DNA of 64,000 nt from Luteimonas marina (GTDB taxonomy: Bacteria; Pseudomonadota; Gammaproteobacteria; Xanthomonadales; Xanthomonadaceae), in NCBI RefSeq assembly GCF_007859325.1, contig NZ_VOHK01000003.1, positions 310,001-374,000 of the forward strand, in the 5' to 3' direction. The notes beneath the pieces were generated by a model. That model did no database searches. It saw only the letters and a list, made by a program, of their open reading frames with translations, and was not told the DNA's origin. The translations under genes were made by a program, and so were the position numbers. Shown one piece after another: positions 47,308 to 55,542 of this stretch; within the stretch, counting starts at the first letter, position 1, and the number at the start of each line of letters is the position of its first letter.

Positions 47308-47640
47308 ATGAACGGAACCAGCGGCTTCGCCGTGTTCTTCTACCCGCAGGCGCTCGAAGTGCTGGGCGAGGCGATCAAGCCCTACCTGCAGGAGGGGCCG
47401 GCCGGGCCGCACGTCGCCTGCAACGAGGTCGACACGGCCGGCGGCTTCGTCGAACTGACCCTGTTCGGCAGGACCGCGGAGGGACAGGACATCACCCTGG
47501 AGCTGATGGTCCCGTCGAGCATGGTGCTGATGATCGTGTCGAGCCAGCAGGCCGGCAGCTTCGGCTTCCGGCCGCACCTGCCGGAAGCGCCCGGGGAAAC
47601 GGCACAGTCGCCGGCGACGGACGCACAGGGCGGATCCTGA
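47308..47640 (+). CDS. Uncharacterised small protein
   Basis: I do not recognise this 110-aa protein. It has an alpha/beta-looking body (GFAVFFYPQALEVLGEAIKP, VDTAGGFVELTLFGRT, MVPSSMVLMIVSS) and a Ser/Thr/Pro tail, with no signal peptide or membrane helix. ATG 47308 is supported by GGAGCAAGG; an in-frame ATG at 47275 is an alternative start. Confidence 0.72.
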   Translation: MNGTSGFAVFFYPQALEVLGEAIKPYLQEGPAGPHVACNEVDTAGGFVELTLFGRTAEGQDITLELMVPSSMVLMIVSSQQAGSFGFRPHLPEAPGETAQSPATDAQGGS

Positions 47641-47709
47641 GCCGCGCCAGGTGCGTGGCCGGGCTTCGGAGGCGCCGACGGCCGACGGGTAGGCGTGTGT
47701 CGCCGGTTG

Positions 47710-47801
47710 GCCCCCACCCCAGCCCTCCCCCGCAGGCGGGGGAGGGGGCAGAAGCGCTTGTCGCTCCCTCCCCCGCCTGCGGGGGAGGGCTGGGGTGGGG
47801 G
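47710..47801. repeat. Family C paired inverted repeat
   Basis: GCCCCCACCCCAGCCCTCCC at the left is complementary to GGGAGGGCTGGGGTGGGGGT at the right with one G-T. It separates the convergent ends of the hypothetical gene and the phosphatase-family lipoprotein gene. Confidence 0.9.
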
Positions 47802-47814
47802 TGAGTGGCGTGCC

Positions 47815-49047
47815 CTACGGCGCCAGGTCGACCCAGACCAGGTGATGGTCGCTCGCCGCCGTGAGCTCGGCGTCGGGGTCGCCCGGCTTCGGCCAGAACA
47901 CGCCGGAACCGCGCAGGCTGAAGCCGACCGACGGCAGCGCGTAGTCCAGCCGCAGGTTGCCGACCCTCGGGCCGAAGCGGCCGGTGTCGTGCGCGTGTGA
48001 GCCGCGGTGCGCGGCGTTCTCGCCGCCGTCGGCCGCGGCCGCGAGCACGGCGCCCTCGCTGCGCGGCGTGGCGTGGCGCAGCACGCGCGGGTGTTCGAGC
48101 AGTTCGATGATGGCGGCGTGCTCGCCGGCGCCGTCGACGGGATCGTTGTTGAGGTCGCCGAGGATCACGAAGCGTTCGCCCTCGGCCAGTCCGCCGCAGG
48201 CGCCGGCGTCATCGCACAGCCACGGCTTGTCGTCGGGCGAGAGATACTCGCGCCACAGCCGGATCTCGTCGTGGTTGCGCAGGCCGTTGCGGTTCTCCGG
48301 GCCGTCGAAGGTCGGCGGCGTGGGATGCGAGGCGAGCACGTGCACGGTGCCCAGCGGCGTGTCCACCGGCACGTCCCAGTGCGACTTCGAGGACAGGCGC
48401 AACTGTCGCCAGACCTCGTCGGAGTGGAACGGCTGGCCGGTGGCGGGGTCGACGGGCCGGCGCGCACCCGGCATCGCGCTCCATTTCAGCAACTGGAAGG
48501 TGCGCGCATGCGCAGCGTCGATCGGATGCTTCGACAGCAGCAGCATGCCGTACTGCCCCGGGTGCAGGCCGTAGCCCCAGGCGTCGTTGCCGCGCTCGCG
48601 GCCGGCGCCGCCGATGCTGCCGCTGTTGTCGAGGTCGAGGCCGCTCTGCACGCCGGTGTTGACCGGCGCGAGGTAGCGGTACGGGTAGTGCAGGGCGTCG
48701 CCGCCGCCGGGCTGCGGCCGTTCGAGGTAGTCGCGCTGGAACAGGTCGGCGGCGCGGCCGTCGGCGTCATGGTCGAACTCGTTGAGCAGCACGATGTCGG
48801 GCCGGACCTTCTGCAGCACCGCGGCGATGCGCCGCGCCTGCGCGTTGCCCAGTTCGAGCCGGCGGACCAGCCCGCCGCTGTCCTCGTCGTACAGCGAGAC
48901 GTTGTAGGTGGCGACGCGGAGCGGGGCGGTTTCGGGCATGGGCGATGGCGTGTCGGGACGGTCGTGGACGTTGACGCGCACGCAGCCCGCCGCCAGCGCG
49001 CAGGCGAGCAGGGCCAGGCAGGCGGCCGGCCGGCGCAGGCGCGTCAT
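47815..49047 (-). CDS. Endonuclease/exonuclease/phosphatase family lipoprotein
   Basis: This 410-aa protein has a lipobox (ALAAGC, about residues 17-22) and an EEP fold: [13 protein letters not shown] at the start, [12 protein letters not shown]-type Glu (VLLNEFDHD), [13 protein letters not shown] in the middle and [12 protein letters not shown] at the end. These supply the metal- and phosphate-binding residues. It could cleave nucleic acids or phosphodiesters outside the inner membrane; the substrate is unknown. The start overlaps the stop of bpt by 4 bases (49044-49047). Confidence 0.88.
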   Translation of the reverse strand: MTRLRRPAACLALLACALAAGCVRVNVHDRPDTPSPMPETAPLRVATYNVSLYDEDSGGLVRRLELGNAQARRIAAVLQKVRPDIVLLNEFDHDADGRAADLFQRDYLERPQPGGGDALHYPYRYLAPVNTGVQSGLDLDNSGSIGGAGRERGNDAWGYGLHPGQYGMLLLSKHPIDAAHARTFQLLKWSAMPGARRPVDPATGQPFHSDEVWRQLRLSSKSHWDVPVDTPLGTVHVLASHPTPPTFDGPENRNGLRNHDEIRLWREYLSPDDKPWLCDDAGACGGLAEGERFVILGDLNNDPVDGAGEHAAIIELLEHPRVLRHATPRSEGAVLAAAADGGENAAHRGSHAHDTGRFGPRVGNLRLDYALPSVGFSLRGSGVFWPKPGDPDAELTAASDHHLVWVDLAP

Positions 49048-49766
49048 GCGGATTCGATCGCGTCGAACGGGCGCCAGCGGCGGCCGTCGAAGCCTTCGAG
49101 CGGGCGGAAGTTGCGCTTGTAGTCCATCTTGTCGTGTCCGGCGATCCAGTAGCCAAGATACAGGTGGCGGCGACGCTCGCGCGTGGCCCACTCGATCTGC
49201 TTCAGGATCGCCAGCGTACCGAGTCCGCGTGACGCTTCGTCGGGATCGTAGAAGGTGTACACGGCCGACATCGCCAGCGCATCGATGTCGGTCACGGCGA
49301 CCGCGAGCAGGCGGCCGGCCTCGCGCAGTTCGAGGAAGCGCGTGTTGGCCCAGCTGCCGACGAGGAACTGGTCGAACTCGTGCGCGCCGTGGTCGTCCAT
49401 GCCGCCGGCCGGATGGCGCGACTTGAGGTAGCGGCGATACAGCGCGAGGCGTTCGTCGTCGCGGCCGGCGGGCAGCACGCGCGCCTCGATCACTGCGTTG
49501 CGCGCGAGGTTGCGGCGCTGGCTGCGGTTGGGCGCGAACGCTTCGATCGGGATGCGCACCGCGACGCAGGCGCGGCAGTGCTGGCAGTGCGGGCGGTAGA
49601 CGATGTCGCCGGAGCGGCGGAAGCCCCACTGCAGCGCCTGCGGGTAGAACGCGGGCAGGCGCTCGTCGCGCGGGTCGAACACGAGGTCGCGCGCGGTGCG
49701 CTCGGGCCAGTAGCCGCAGACGTGCTCGCCGGTGTGGAACAGCCGCAGGTTGTCGTTGTTGCCCAT
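49044..49766 (-). CDS. bpt: Aspartate/glutamate leucyltransferase
   Basis: Bpt transfers leucine from tRNA to N-terminal Asp or Glu, marking proteins for ClpAP in the N-end rule. The 240-aa protein has the ATE-N cysteines ([35 protein letters not shown]) and the ATE-C domain ([37 protein letters not shown]). The ATG at 49766 gives the standard start; 26 earlier in-frame codons are not family-like. Confidence 0.95.
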   Translation of the reverse strand: MGNNDNLRLFHTGEHVCGYWPERTARDLVFDPRDERLPAFYPQALQWGFRRSGDIVYRPHCQHCRACVAVRIPIEAFAPNRSQRRNLARNAVIEARVLPAGRDDERLALYRRYLKSRHPAGGMDDHGAHEFDQFLVGSWANTRFLELREAGRLLAVAVTDIDALAMSAVYTFYDPDEASRGLGTLAILKQIEWATRERRRHLYLGYWIAGHDKMDYKRNFRPLEGFDGRRWRPFDAIESA

Positions 49767-49943
49767 GTCGTTTCGACCGCCAGACCCTGTGTCGCGCTGC
49801 GCCGCCAGCATACTGCGCCCGGTCGCGCCGGGTGCGATCCGCATGTCCGCAGGCTGAACCCGGCCGCGCGCATGTCAACCCGGCGCGCGGGCGGCGCGTT
49901 GACCCCATCACGGCGGCACTGGAGCCGCATGGCGAGGACACAC

Positions 49944-50612
49944 ATGAACCACAAGACCCTGTTCATCGCGCTCGCGCTGGCCCTGGCCACCGCGGCCACG
50001 GCGATGGCCGCCGAGCCCTCCGCGACGTCGCAGCGCGCGTCGAAAGCCACGCTCGACGCCAACGGCGACGGCGTGATTGATCGCGCCGAGGCGGCGAAGT
50101 TCCCGCGGCTGGCGGAGAAGTTCGACACGCTCGACAAGAACGGCGACGGCAAGCTGGACGCCAGCGAACGCCCGCAGCGCAAGCACGGCCGGCACGGGCG
50201 CCGCGGCGACCATGGTGCGCGCGGCTTCGGCGGCCATGGCGGCATCGAACGCCTCGACAAGGACGGCGACGGCCGCATCAGCCGCGCCGAACTCGAGGCC
50301 GGCAAGGCCGGGCGCGGCGACCGTCCGAATCCGCTGGTCGAGCACTTCGCCGCGATCGACGCCAACAAGGACGGCCATCTCGTCCGCAGCGAGGTCAACG
50401 CCTGGCACGAGAAGCAGCGCCCGCTGCGCGAGGCCGAGATGCGCAAGCGTTTCGACGAGAAGTTCGCCGAGGCCGACCTCAACAAGGACGGCAAGCTCAG
50501 CCGCGTCGAGGTGGACGAGAAGATGCCGCGGCTGGCCAAGCGCTTCGCCTGGCTGGATGAGAACCGTGACGGCTTCCTGAGCCGTGCGGAGCTGCAGCCG
50601 CCCAAGCGCTGA
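49944..50612 (+). CDS. Exported EF-hand calcium-binding protein
   Basis: This 222-aa protein has a signal peptide (LFIALALALATAATAMAA). Six EF-hand-type calcium loops are readable: DANGDGVIDRAE, DKNGDGKLDASE, DKDGDGRISRAE, DANKDGHLVRSE, DLNKDGKLSRVE and DENRDGFLSRAE. A Gly/His/Arg stretch separates the first and second pairs. It should bind calcium in the periplasm or outside. The ATG has GCGAGGACAC upstream. A clear terminator follows. Confidence 0.9.
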   Translation: MNHKTLFIALALALATAATAMAAEPSATSQRASKATLDANGDGVIDRAEAAKFPRLAEKFDTLDKNGDGKLDASERPQRKHGRHGRRGDHGARGFGGHGGIERLDKDGDGRISRAELEAGKAGRGDRPNPLVEHFAAIDANKDGHLVRSEVNAWHEKQRPLREAEMRKRFDEKFAEADLNKDGKLSRVEVDEKMPRLAKRFAWLDENRDGFLSRAELQPPKR

Positions 50613-50634
50613 TCGCGCAACGTCGGTGGAACGA

Positions 50635-50664
50635 AGGCCCGCGTCGCAGGACGCGGGCCTTTTT
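50635..50664 (+). terminator. Rho-independent terminator after the EF-hand gene
   Basis: AGGCCCGCGTC pairs perfectly with GACGCGGGCCT around GCAG, followed by TTTTT. It lies 22 bases after the stop codon. Confidence 0.9.
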
Positions 50665-50680
50665 CATGCCGTACCCGTTC

Positions 50681-50784
50681 GTCATCCCGGCGAAAGCCGG
50701 GATCCATTTGGCTCTTGTCGTCGCTGTTGGACGGCAGGTGCCAAAGGCAAGGTCAAAATGGATCCCGGCTTTCGCCGGGATGAC
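50681..50784. repeat. Family A paired inverted repeat
   Basis: GTCATCCCGGC-GAAA-GCCGGGATCCATTTGG and TCAAAATGGATCCCGGC-TTTC-GCCGGGATGAC form an inverted pair. Half-elements are nearly identical to those at 25947. It lies between the convergent EF-hand and sigma-factor genes. Confidence 0.9.
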
Positions 50785-50838
50785 GTTGGGGAGTGCCGGG
50801 ATGACTGCAGGAAGGAAGACGACGGAAAGGGTGCGCCG

Positions 50839-51975
50839 TCAGGCGAAATGCAGGTGCGCGATGACCAGCGAGCCGATGACGATGATGTTGCTCATCAGCA
50901 CGCCGCTGCGGCCCCAGGTGAGCCGGTAGGCCAGCAGCCGCTGCCTCGCGCCGGCCGGATCGCTTCGCGCGTCGCGCGCCATCAGCGGGTCCACCAGCCG
51001 CGGCAGCATCACCAGCAGCTGCCAGTTCATCAGCAGCAGGGCGATGGCGATGGCGACGAAGGTGTGCACTTCACTGCGGAAGACGAAGTGGGTGGCGATG
51101 ATCACCGCGATCATCGCCAGCGACAGGCCCATGTAGCGATGGATGAAGCGGTTGAGCGCGCCGCGCTCGGCGTCGTCACCGGCGTAGTCGAGCAGGGTGC
51201 TGCGCGCGAACCAGGCCGCGACCAGCCCGCCGAGCAGGCCGCCCGAGGCGGCGCCGGCGAAGCCCAGCGCGAAACGCGCGAACAGGCTGCCGGCAATCGA
51301 CTTGGTGGCGATGCCCAGGCCCGCGGCGGCGGCCGGCTTGGTGATCCCCAGCGCCGCGGTGACGCCGACCGCGAACGCCGCCGACGGCGCGCTGGAGCGC
51401 GCGAATTCGCTGAAGCGCGCCAGCAGGTCCTCGCGCACGCTCTGGCGCGCGCGCGACAGGCGCTTGCGCACGGCGGCGTCGGACAGGCCGAGCAGCATCG
51501 CCACCTGCTTCGAGCTCTGGCCCTCGCGGTAGTACAGCAGCAGGGCTTCGCGGCTCTCCTCCGGCAGTTCCGAGATCAGGTCGGCGGCGACGGCGTCGCG
51601 CTCGGCGTCGAGCGCCTGCTGCATCGGGCAGCCTTCGGGATCGGCGGCGTACTGGATCGCGAGTTCCGCCGCCTCGCCGCCGAGCGGCCGGTTGCGGCCG
51701 CCACGCAGGTGGTCGTGGGCGAGGTTGCGGGTGATCTGGCGCAGCCAGGGCAGGAAGCTCGAGGGATTCTTCAGCCGTGGCAGGTGGTGCCAGGCCGAGA
51801 GGAAGGCCTCCTGCGCGATGTCCTCGCTGGCGGGCACGTCGCGGGTGATGGCCAGCGCGACCGCGGTGACGGTGTTCTGGCTGGCGATCACGATGCGGCC
51901 GTAGGCGTCGCGGTCGCCGCGCACGGCGGCGGGGAGTTCGCGCTTGATCAGCAGGTCGATGGCTTCGTTGGACAT
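50839..51975 (-). CDS. ECF sigma factor fused to a C-terminal membrane domain
   Basis: This 378-aa protein starts as an ECF sigma factor: region 2 near ASEDIAQEAFLSAWHHL and SSFLPWLRQITRNLAHDHLR, region 4 LPEESREALLLYYREGQSSK, then LSDAAVRKRLSRARQSVRE (about 145-185). From about residue 195 it continues in one frame into five hydrophobic segments (AAFAVGVTAALG; FAGAASGGLLGGLVAAW; LSLAMIAVIIATHFVF; FVAIAIALLLMNWQLLVML; VLMSNIIVIGSLVIAHL). The sigma factor is therefore tethered to the membrane. No separate anti-sigma gene is adjacent; the membrane part may play that role. The DUF2007 and tesB genes lie upstream on the same strand. Confidence 0.88.
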   Translation of the reverse strand: MSNEAIDLLIKRELPAAVRGDRDAYGRIVIASQNTVTAVALAITRDVPASEDIAQEAFLSAWHHLPRLKNPSSFLPWLRQITRNLAHDHLRGGRNRPLGGEAAELAIQYAADPEGCPMQQALDAERDAVAADLISELPEESREALLLYYREGQSSKQVAMLLGLSDAAVRKRLSRARQSVREDLLARFSEFARSSAPSAAFAVGVTAALGITKPAAAAGLGIATKSIAGSLFARFALGFAGAASGGLLGGLVAAWFARSTLLDYAGDDAERGALNRFIHRYMGLSLAMIAVIIATHFVFRSEVHTFVAIAIALLLMNWQLLVMLPRLVDPLMARDARSDPAGARQRLLAYRLTWGRSGVLMSNIIVIGSLVIAHLHFA

Positions 51976-52049
51976 CGCGGCTCGGGCGAAGGGGCTTCGG
52001 GACGGGACGCGGCGCGGCGGCCGGATGTGACCGCTGCAACCATATCCGT

Positions 52050-52865
52050 TCAGGGTGCGCGCAACACCTGCCATTGGTCCCCGTCGCGGCGGACTTCGAG
52101 CCGTTTCGCGACGGGATCGCCGGCATTCCGGGCCACCTCGAGCTCGACGGTGCCCGACCCGGAGCCGTCGGTGCGGTAGCCGGACACCGCCACGCGCAGC
52201 CGCTCGCCTTCGGCGGGGCAGGCAGAGGCCGCCAGCGGATCGAGGCCGGCGGCGCGGGCGGCGGCCAGGGCGGCGTCGGTCGGATCGGCGCCGTCGATCG
52301 ACAGGCACAGCGTCGGCGCCGGCGCCTGCGCGTGTTCGCGCGCGGCCAGGGTCACGGCCAGCGCGGGCGGGGTCGGGATCAGGTGGGCGGTTTCGGCGCT
52401 GGTCGCGATCTGCTGCAGCGAGGGATCGATCGGCGCCGGTGCCGATGCGGGCGGCGGCCGTTCGGGCAGGTCCCAGCCGGGATTGCGGAACTGGTTGAGC
52501 CACAGCGCCAGCGCCACCGCGGCGACGATGATCAGGCCCAGGCCCATCCGCGCGCGCCGCACCGGCGACGCGGCCCGGGCCGCATGGCCGGTGGTCGGCA
52601 GGAAGCCGGTGGGCGCCGCCGGCGAGGCTTCCAGCAGCCCGGCGTCGCGCAGCAATTGCCGGGCGCGCGGCTGGTCGTCGGCGCGGATCACCCAGACGGC
52701 CGCGCGCTCACCGGCTTCGGCCTGCTCGCGATAGCTGAAGTTGCCGCGGATCGAACTGCGGAAGCTGCGGCCGTTCTCCACGCGCACCTCGATGCCTTGG
52801 TCGGCCAGCAGCTTCGCGACGGCTTCGGCGTTCTCGATGCGGGCGCTGCTGAAGACCAGGCGCAT
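52050..52865 (-). CDS. DUF2007-domain membrane protein
   Basis: This 271-aa protein has an N-terminal DUF2007 domain (MRLVFSSARIENAEAVAKLL, RADDQPRARQLLRDAGL; residues 1-75), as in PII-like putative signal transducers. A single membrane helix (LGLIIVAAVALALWL, about 108-122) and a periplasmic Ala/Pro-rich domain of about 145 residues follow. Function is unknown. It starts 6 bases after tesB. Confidence 0.78.
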   Translation of the reverse strand: MRLVFSSARIENAEAVAKLLADQGIEVRVENGRSFRSSIRGNFSYREQAEAGERAAVWVIRADDQPRARQLLRDAGLLEASPAAPTGFLPTTGHAARAASPVRRARMGLGLIIVAAVALALWLNQFRNPGWDLPERPPPASAPAPIDPSLQQIATSAETAHLIPTPPALAVTLAAREHAQAPAPTLCLSIDGADPTDAALAAARAAGLDPLAASACPAEGERLRVAVSGYRTDGSGSGTVELEVARNAGDPVAKRLEVRRDGDQWQVLRAP

Positions 52866-52871
52866 GATCGG

Positions 52872-53768
52872 TCAGTCCTTCGCCGGAACCGGGCCGGCCG
52901 CGCGCGCATCGGCGACGACGCGGATCAGGCCTTCCTGCGTGGTGCTGGCCACCAGCCGCCCGTCGCGGCTGAAGACCTGCCCGCGCGCGAGCCCGCGCGA
53001 ACCCTGCGCGCTGGGGCTGTCGATCGCGTACAGCAGCCACTCGTCGGCGCGGAAGGGGCGATGGAACCACAGCGCGTGGTCGAGCGAGGCCATCTGCACG
53101 TTCGGCTGGTAGTAGCTGATGCCGTGCGGGAAGGTGGTGGTGCCGAGCAGGTGGAAGTCCGAGGCGTAGGCGAGCAGTGCGCGGTGCAGCTCCGGCCCGT
53201 CGCCGACGCGTTCGCCGAGCCGGAACCAGACGTGGTTGAACGGCGGCTGCTTCGCGGGCTTGAGGTCGTCGCGCGGATGCACATGGCGGAACTCGAACGG
53301 CCCGCCGCGGTTGAGCCAGCGCTGGACCTTGGTCGGCAGCGTCGCCAGCACGTCGGCGGGGATCGGCTCGGCCGGCGGGATGTCGTCGGGATCGGGCACC
53401 TGCGGCATCGGCGGCTGGTGCTCGGCGCCGCCCTCGGCCTCCTGGAACGAGGCCGCGCAGAAGAAGATCACCTTGCCGTGCTGGATCGCGGTCACCCGGC
53501 GCACCGAGAACGTGCCGCCGTCGCGGGTGCGGTCGACGTCGTAGACGATCGGGTGCTCGACGTCGCCGGCGCGCAGGAAATAGGCGTGCAGCGAATGCGC
53601 GGCGCGCGGCTCGGGCATCGTCGCCTGCGCCGCCGACAGCGCCTGTCCCAGCACCTGCCCGCCGAACACGTACTTGGTGCCGATGTCGCGGCTCTGGCCG
53701 CGGAACAGGTTGTCCTCGAGCCGCTCCAGCGACAGCAGTTCGATCAGTTCGGAGACGGGCGAGGTCAT
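52872..53768 (-). CDS. tesB: Acyl-CoA thioesterase II
   Basis: This 298-aa protein has two fused hot-dog domains: SRDIGTKYVFGGQVLGQALS and HSLHAYFLRAGDVEHPIVYDVD in the first, then MASLDHALWFHRPF and LARGQVFSRDGRLVASTTQEG in the second. The catalytic Asp/Thr/Gln set of TesB (D in SLDHALWFH, T in TTQEGL) is present. It hydrolyses acyl-CoA to free fatty acid and CoA. Confidence 0.95.
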   Translation of the reverse strand: MTSPVSELIELLSLERLEDNLFRGQSRDIGTKYVFGGQVLGQALSAAQATMPEPRAAHSLHAYFLRAGDVEHPIVYDVDRTRDGGTFSVRRVTAIQHGKVIFFCAASFQEAEGGAEHQPPMPQVPDPDDIPPAEPIPADVLATLPTKVQRWLNRGGPFEFRHVHPRDDLKPAKQPPFNHVWFRLGERVGDGPELHRALLAYASDFHLLGTTTFPHGISYYQPNVQMASLDHALWFHRPFRADEWLLYAIDSPSAQGSRGLARGQVFSRDGRLVASTTQEGLIRVVADARAAGPVPAKD

Positions 53769-53835
53769 GGGCTGGCGCAGGTCGGCATGCCGCGATTATA
53801 CGGACCCGGCATGCGGATCCCGCGAGCCGGATCCT

Positions 53836-53920
53836 GTAGGAGCGCCTTCAGGCGCGATGCTTTTTCGTGCCCGGTGCGGGAATGTCGCGAAAAAGCATCG
53901 CGCCTGAAGGCGCATCCTAC
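53836..53920. repeat. Family D large inverted repeat overlapping the amidase stop codon
   Basis: GTAGGAGCGCCTTCAGGCGC, continuing GATGCTTTTTCG, is complementary to CGAAAAAGCATCGCGCCTGA, continuing AGGCGCATCCTAC, around a loop of about 20 bases. GTAGGAGCG-type repeats are widespread in pseudomonads and xanthomonads. On the minus strand its GTAGGATGCG provides the TAG at 53917-53919. Confidence 0.92.
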
Positions 53921-54489
53921 GGGATGCGGTGCAGGCCGCAGGCGGCGAGGACGCGCGGCCACGGGAACAGCGGGCCGGGGTCGCGCTTGCGCGCCACCTG
54001 CACGGACGGGTCGTCGCCGGCCGGTACGCGTTCGGTGTCGAGGTCTTCGTGTCCGGCGATGTGGCGCAGCGATGGCAGCTCGCGCCGCAGCGTCGCCAGC
54101 AGCCCGAGCAGGGCGTCGACCTGCGCATCGGGATAGGGCTCGTCCATCGCCTGGTGGTCGGCGTCGAGCCAGCGCGGCCAGCGCCCGGTGTTCACCAGCT
54201 CGATGCCGACCGAGCGCGGGTTGTGGCCGCGCACGTGGTGGGCGACGCGCGTCGCGGGCACGTATTCGACCACGCTGCCGTCGCGGTCGAGGTACCAGTG
54301 GCCGCTGTTGCCGGTGCCCGACGACGGGTAGAGCACGCGCTCGCCGTACGCGCGCGCGGTGGCGAGGTCGGGCAGCTCGGTGCAGTGGATCACCACCAGG
54401 TCGATCGCCCCGGGCGGCCGCGTTTCCAGCCGCGCGACATAGGGCAGGTGGTCGACGCGGATCGCGGTGTCGTCGGGCGGTGGCGGCAT
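53917..54489 (-). CDS. N-acetylmuramoyl-L-alanine amidase (Amidase_2)
   Basis: This 190-aa protein carries the amidase_2 zinc site: VVIHCTELPD, GNSGHWYLDRDGSVVEYVP, HHVRGHNPRSVGIELVNTG and HIAGHEDLDTERVP. It should cut the bond between muramic acid and the stem peptide. There is no signal peptide, which suggests AmpD-like cytoplasmic recycling of muropeptides; a phage-type or exported role cannot be excluded. The stop codon is supplied by a family D repeat, so the last residues may not be ancestral. Confidence 0.88.
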   Translation of the reverse strand: MPPPPDDTAIRVDHLPYVARLETRPPGAIDLVVIHCTELPDLATARAYGERVLYPSSGTGNSGHWYLDRDGSVVEYVPATRVAHHVRGHNPRSVGIELVNTGRWPRWLDADHQAMDEPYPDAQVDALLGLLATLRRELPSLRHIAGHEDLDTERVPAGDDPSVQVARKRDPGPLFPWPRVLAACGLHRIP

Positions 54490-54511
54490 GCGGCGATGCT
54501 AGCATTGCGCG

Positions 54512-55012
54512 ATGGAACTGCCGCCGCCTGGAACCGCGATGCACGCACTGATGACGCGTTTTCCGCGCGCCGGCGAAGTGCGCTGGATCGGCCTGCGTCC
54601 GGCGCGCGACGTGCCGATGCGGGAGGTCGGGGTCGTCGAGGCGCAGGCCGGCGGCGGGCTCGCCGGCGACCGCTACCAGGGCGGCAGCGGCAAGCGCGGC
54701 ATCACCCTTATCCAGGCCGAGCACCTGCCGGTGATCGCGGCCCTGAGCGGACACGCCGCGATCGCGCCCGCGACCCTGCGCCGCAACCTCGTCGTGTCCG
54801 GCATCGCGCTGGCCGCGCTCAGGGGCAACCGCTTCCGCATCGGCGACGTGCTGCTGGAAGGCACCGACGCCTGCGATCCGTGTTCGCGCATGGAGGACGC
54901 GCTCGGCCCCGGCGGCTACAACGCCATGCGCGGCATGGGCGGCCTGTGCGCGCGCATCCTCGAAGGCGGCGCATTGCGCGTCGGCGACGCGGTCGAGTGG
55001 GTGGGCACGTGA
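54512..55012 (+). CDS. MOSC-domain protein
   Basis: This 166-aa protein is a compact MOSC domain: LAGDRYQGGSGKRGITLIQA, LRRNLVVSGIALAALRGNRF and EGTDACDPCSRMEDALG, the last holding the conserved Cys. MOSC proteins carry sulfur or reduce molybdenum-dependent substrates. It has no beta-barrel N-domain. The stop overlaps the next start (GTGA). Confidence 0.9.
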   Translation: MELPPPGTAMHALMTRFPRAGEVRWIGLRPARDVPMREVGVVEAQAGGGLAGDRYQGGSGKRGITLIQAEHLPVIAALSGHAAIAPATLRRNLVVSGIALAALRGNRFRIGDVLLEGTDACDPCSRMEDALGPGGYNAMRGMGGLCARILEGGALRVGDAVEWVGT

Positions 55013-55539
55013 GCCTGCGCGGGCACTGCATCCTGTCGCACGGTTTCGAGAGCGGGCCGGATGCGACCAAGGTGACGGCGCTGGCGGAAGTCGCCGGGCG
55101 CGCCGGCTGGAGCCACGAGCGACCCGACTACACCGACCTCGACGCGAAACGCGAAATCAGCGAACTCGGCGACGTGTTCGCGCGCGTGGAGCGCCTGCAG
55201 GCGCTGGCTCGCGCCGCCGCGGCGCGCGGTCCGCTGGTGCTCGCCGGCTCCAGCCTCGGCGCCTGGATTTCCGGGCAGGTGTCGCTCAGCGTGCCGGTGC
55301 GCGGACTGTTCCTGATGGCGCCACCGACCCGCATGGGCGACGCACCGCCGCTGCAGGCGGCCGACGTGCCGGTGTCGATCGTCCACGGCTGGCACGACGA
55401 GCTGATCCCGGCGACGGCCGTCGTCGACTGGGCCGCTGCGCGCAATGCCACGCTGCTGCTGGTCGACGACGCGCATCGGTTGTCCGATCACGTCGGCGCC
55501 TCGGCGGACGCGTTCGCGGCCCTGCTCGCGCGCCTGTAG
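55009..55539 (+). CDS. Alpha/beta hydrolase
   Basis: This 176-aa minimal hydrolase has SHGFESGPDATKVTALAEVA at the oxyanion region, the nucleophile elbow AGSSLGAW (about residues 80-87), Asp in HGWHDELIP and His near DAHRLSDH. The substrate is unknown; it resembles small UPF0227/YqiA-like esterases. GTG at 55009 overlaps the MOSC stop, so the pair is coupled. rlmKL begins 3 bases after its stop. Confidence 0.85.
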   Translation: MSLRGHCILSHGFESGPDATKVTALAEVAGRAGWSHERPDYTDLDAKREISELGDVFARVERLQALARAAAARGPLVLAGSSLGAWISGQVSLSVPVRGLFLMAPPTRMGDAPPLQAADVPVSIVHGWHDELIPATAVVDWAAARNATLLLVDDAHRLSDHVGASADAFAALLARL

Positions 55540-55542
55540 CCG

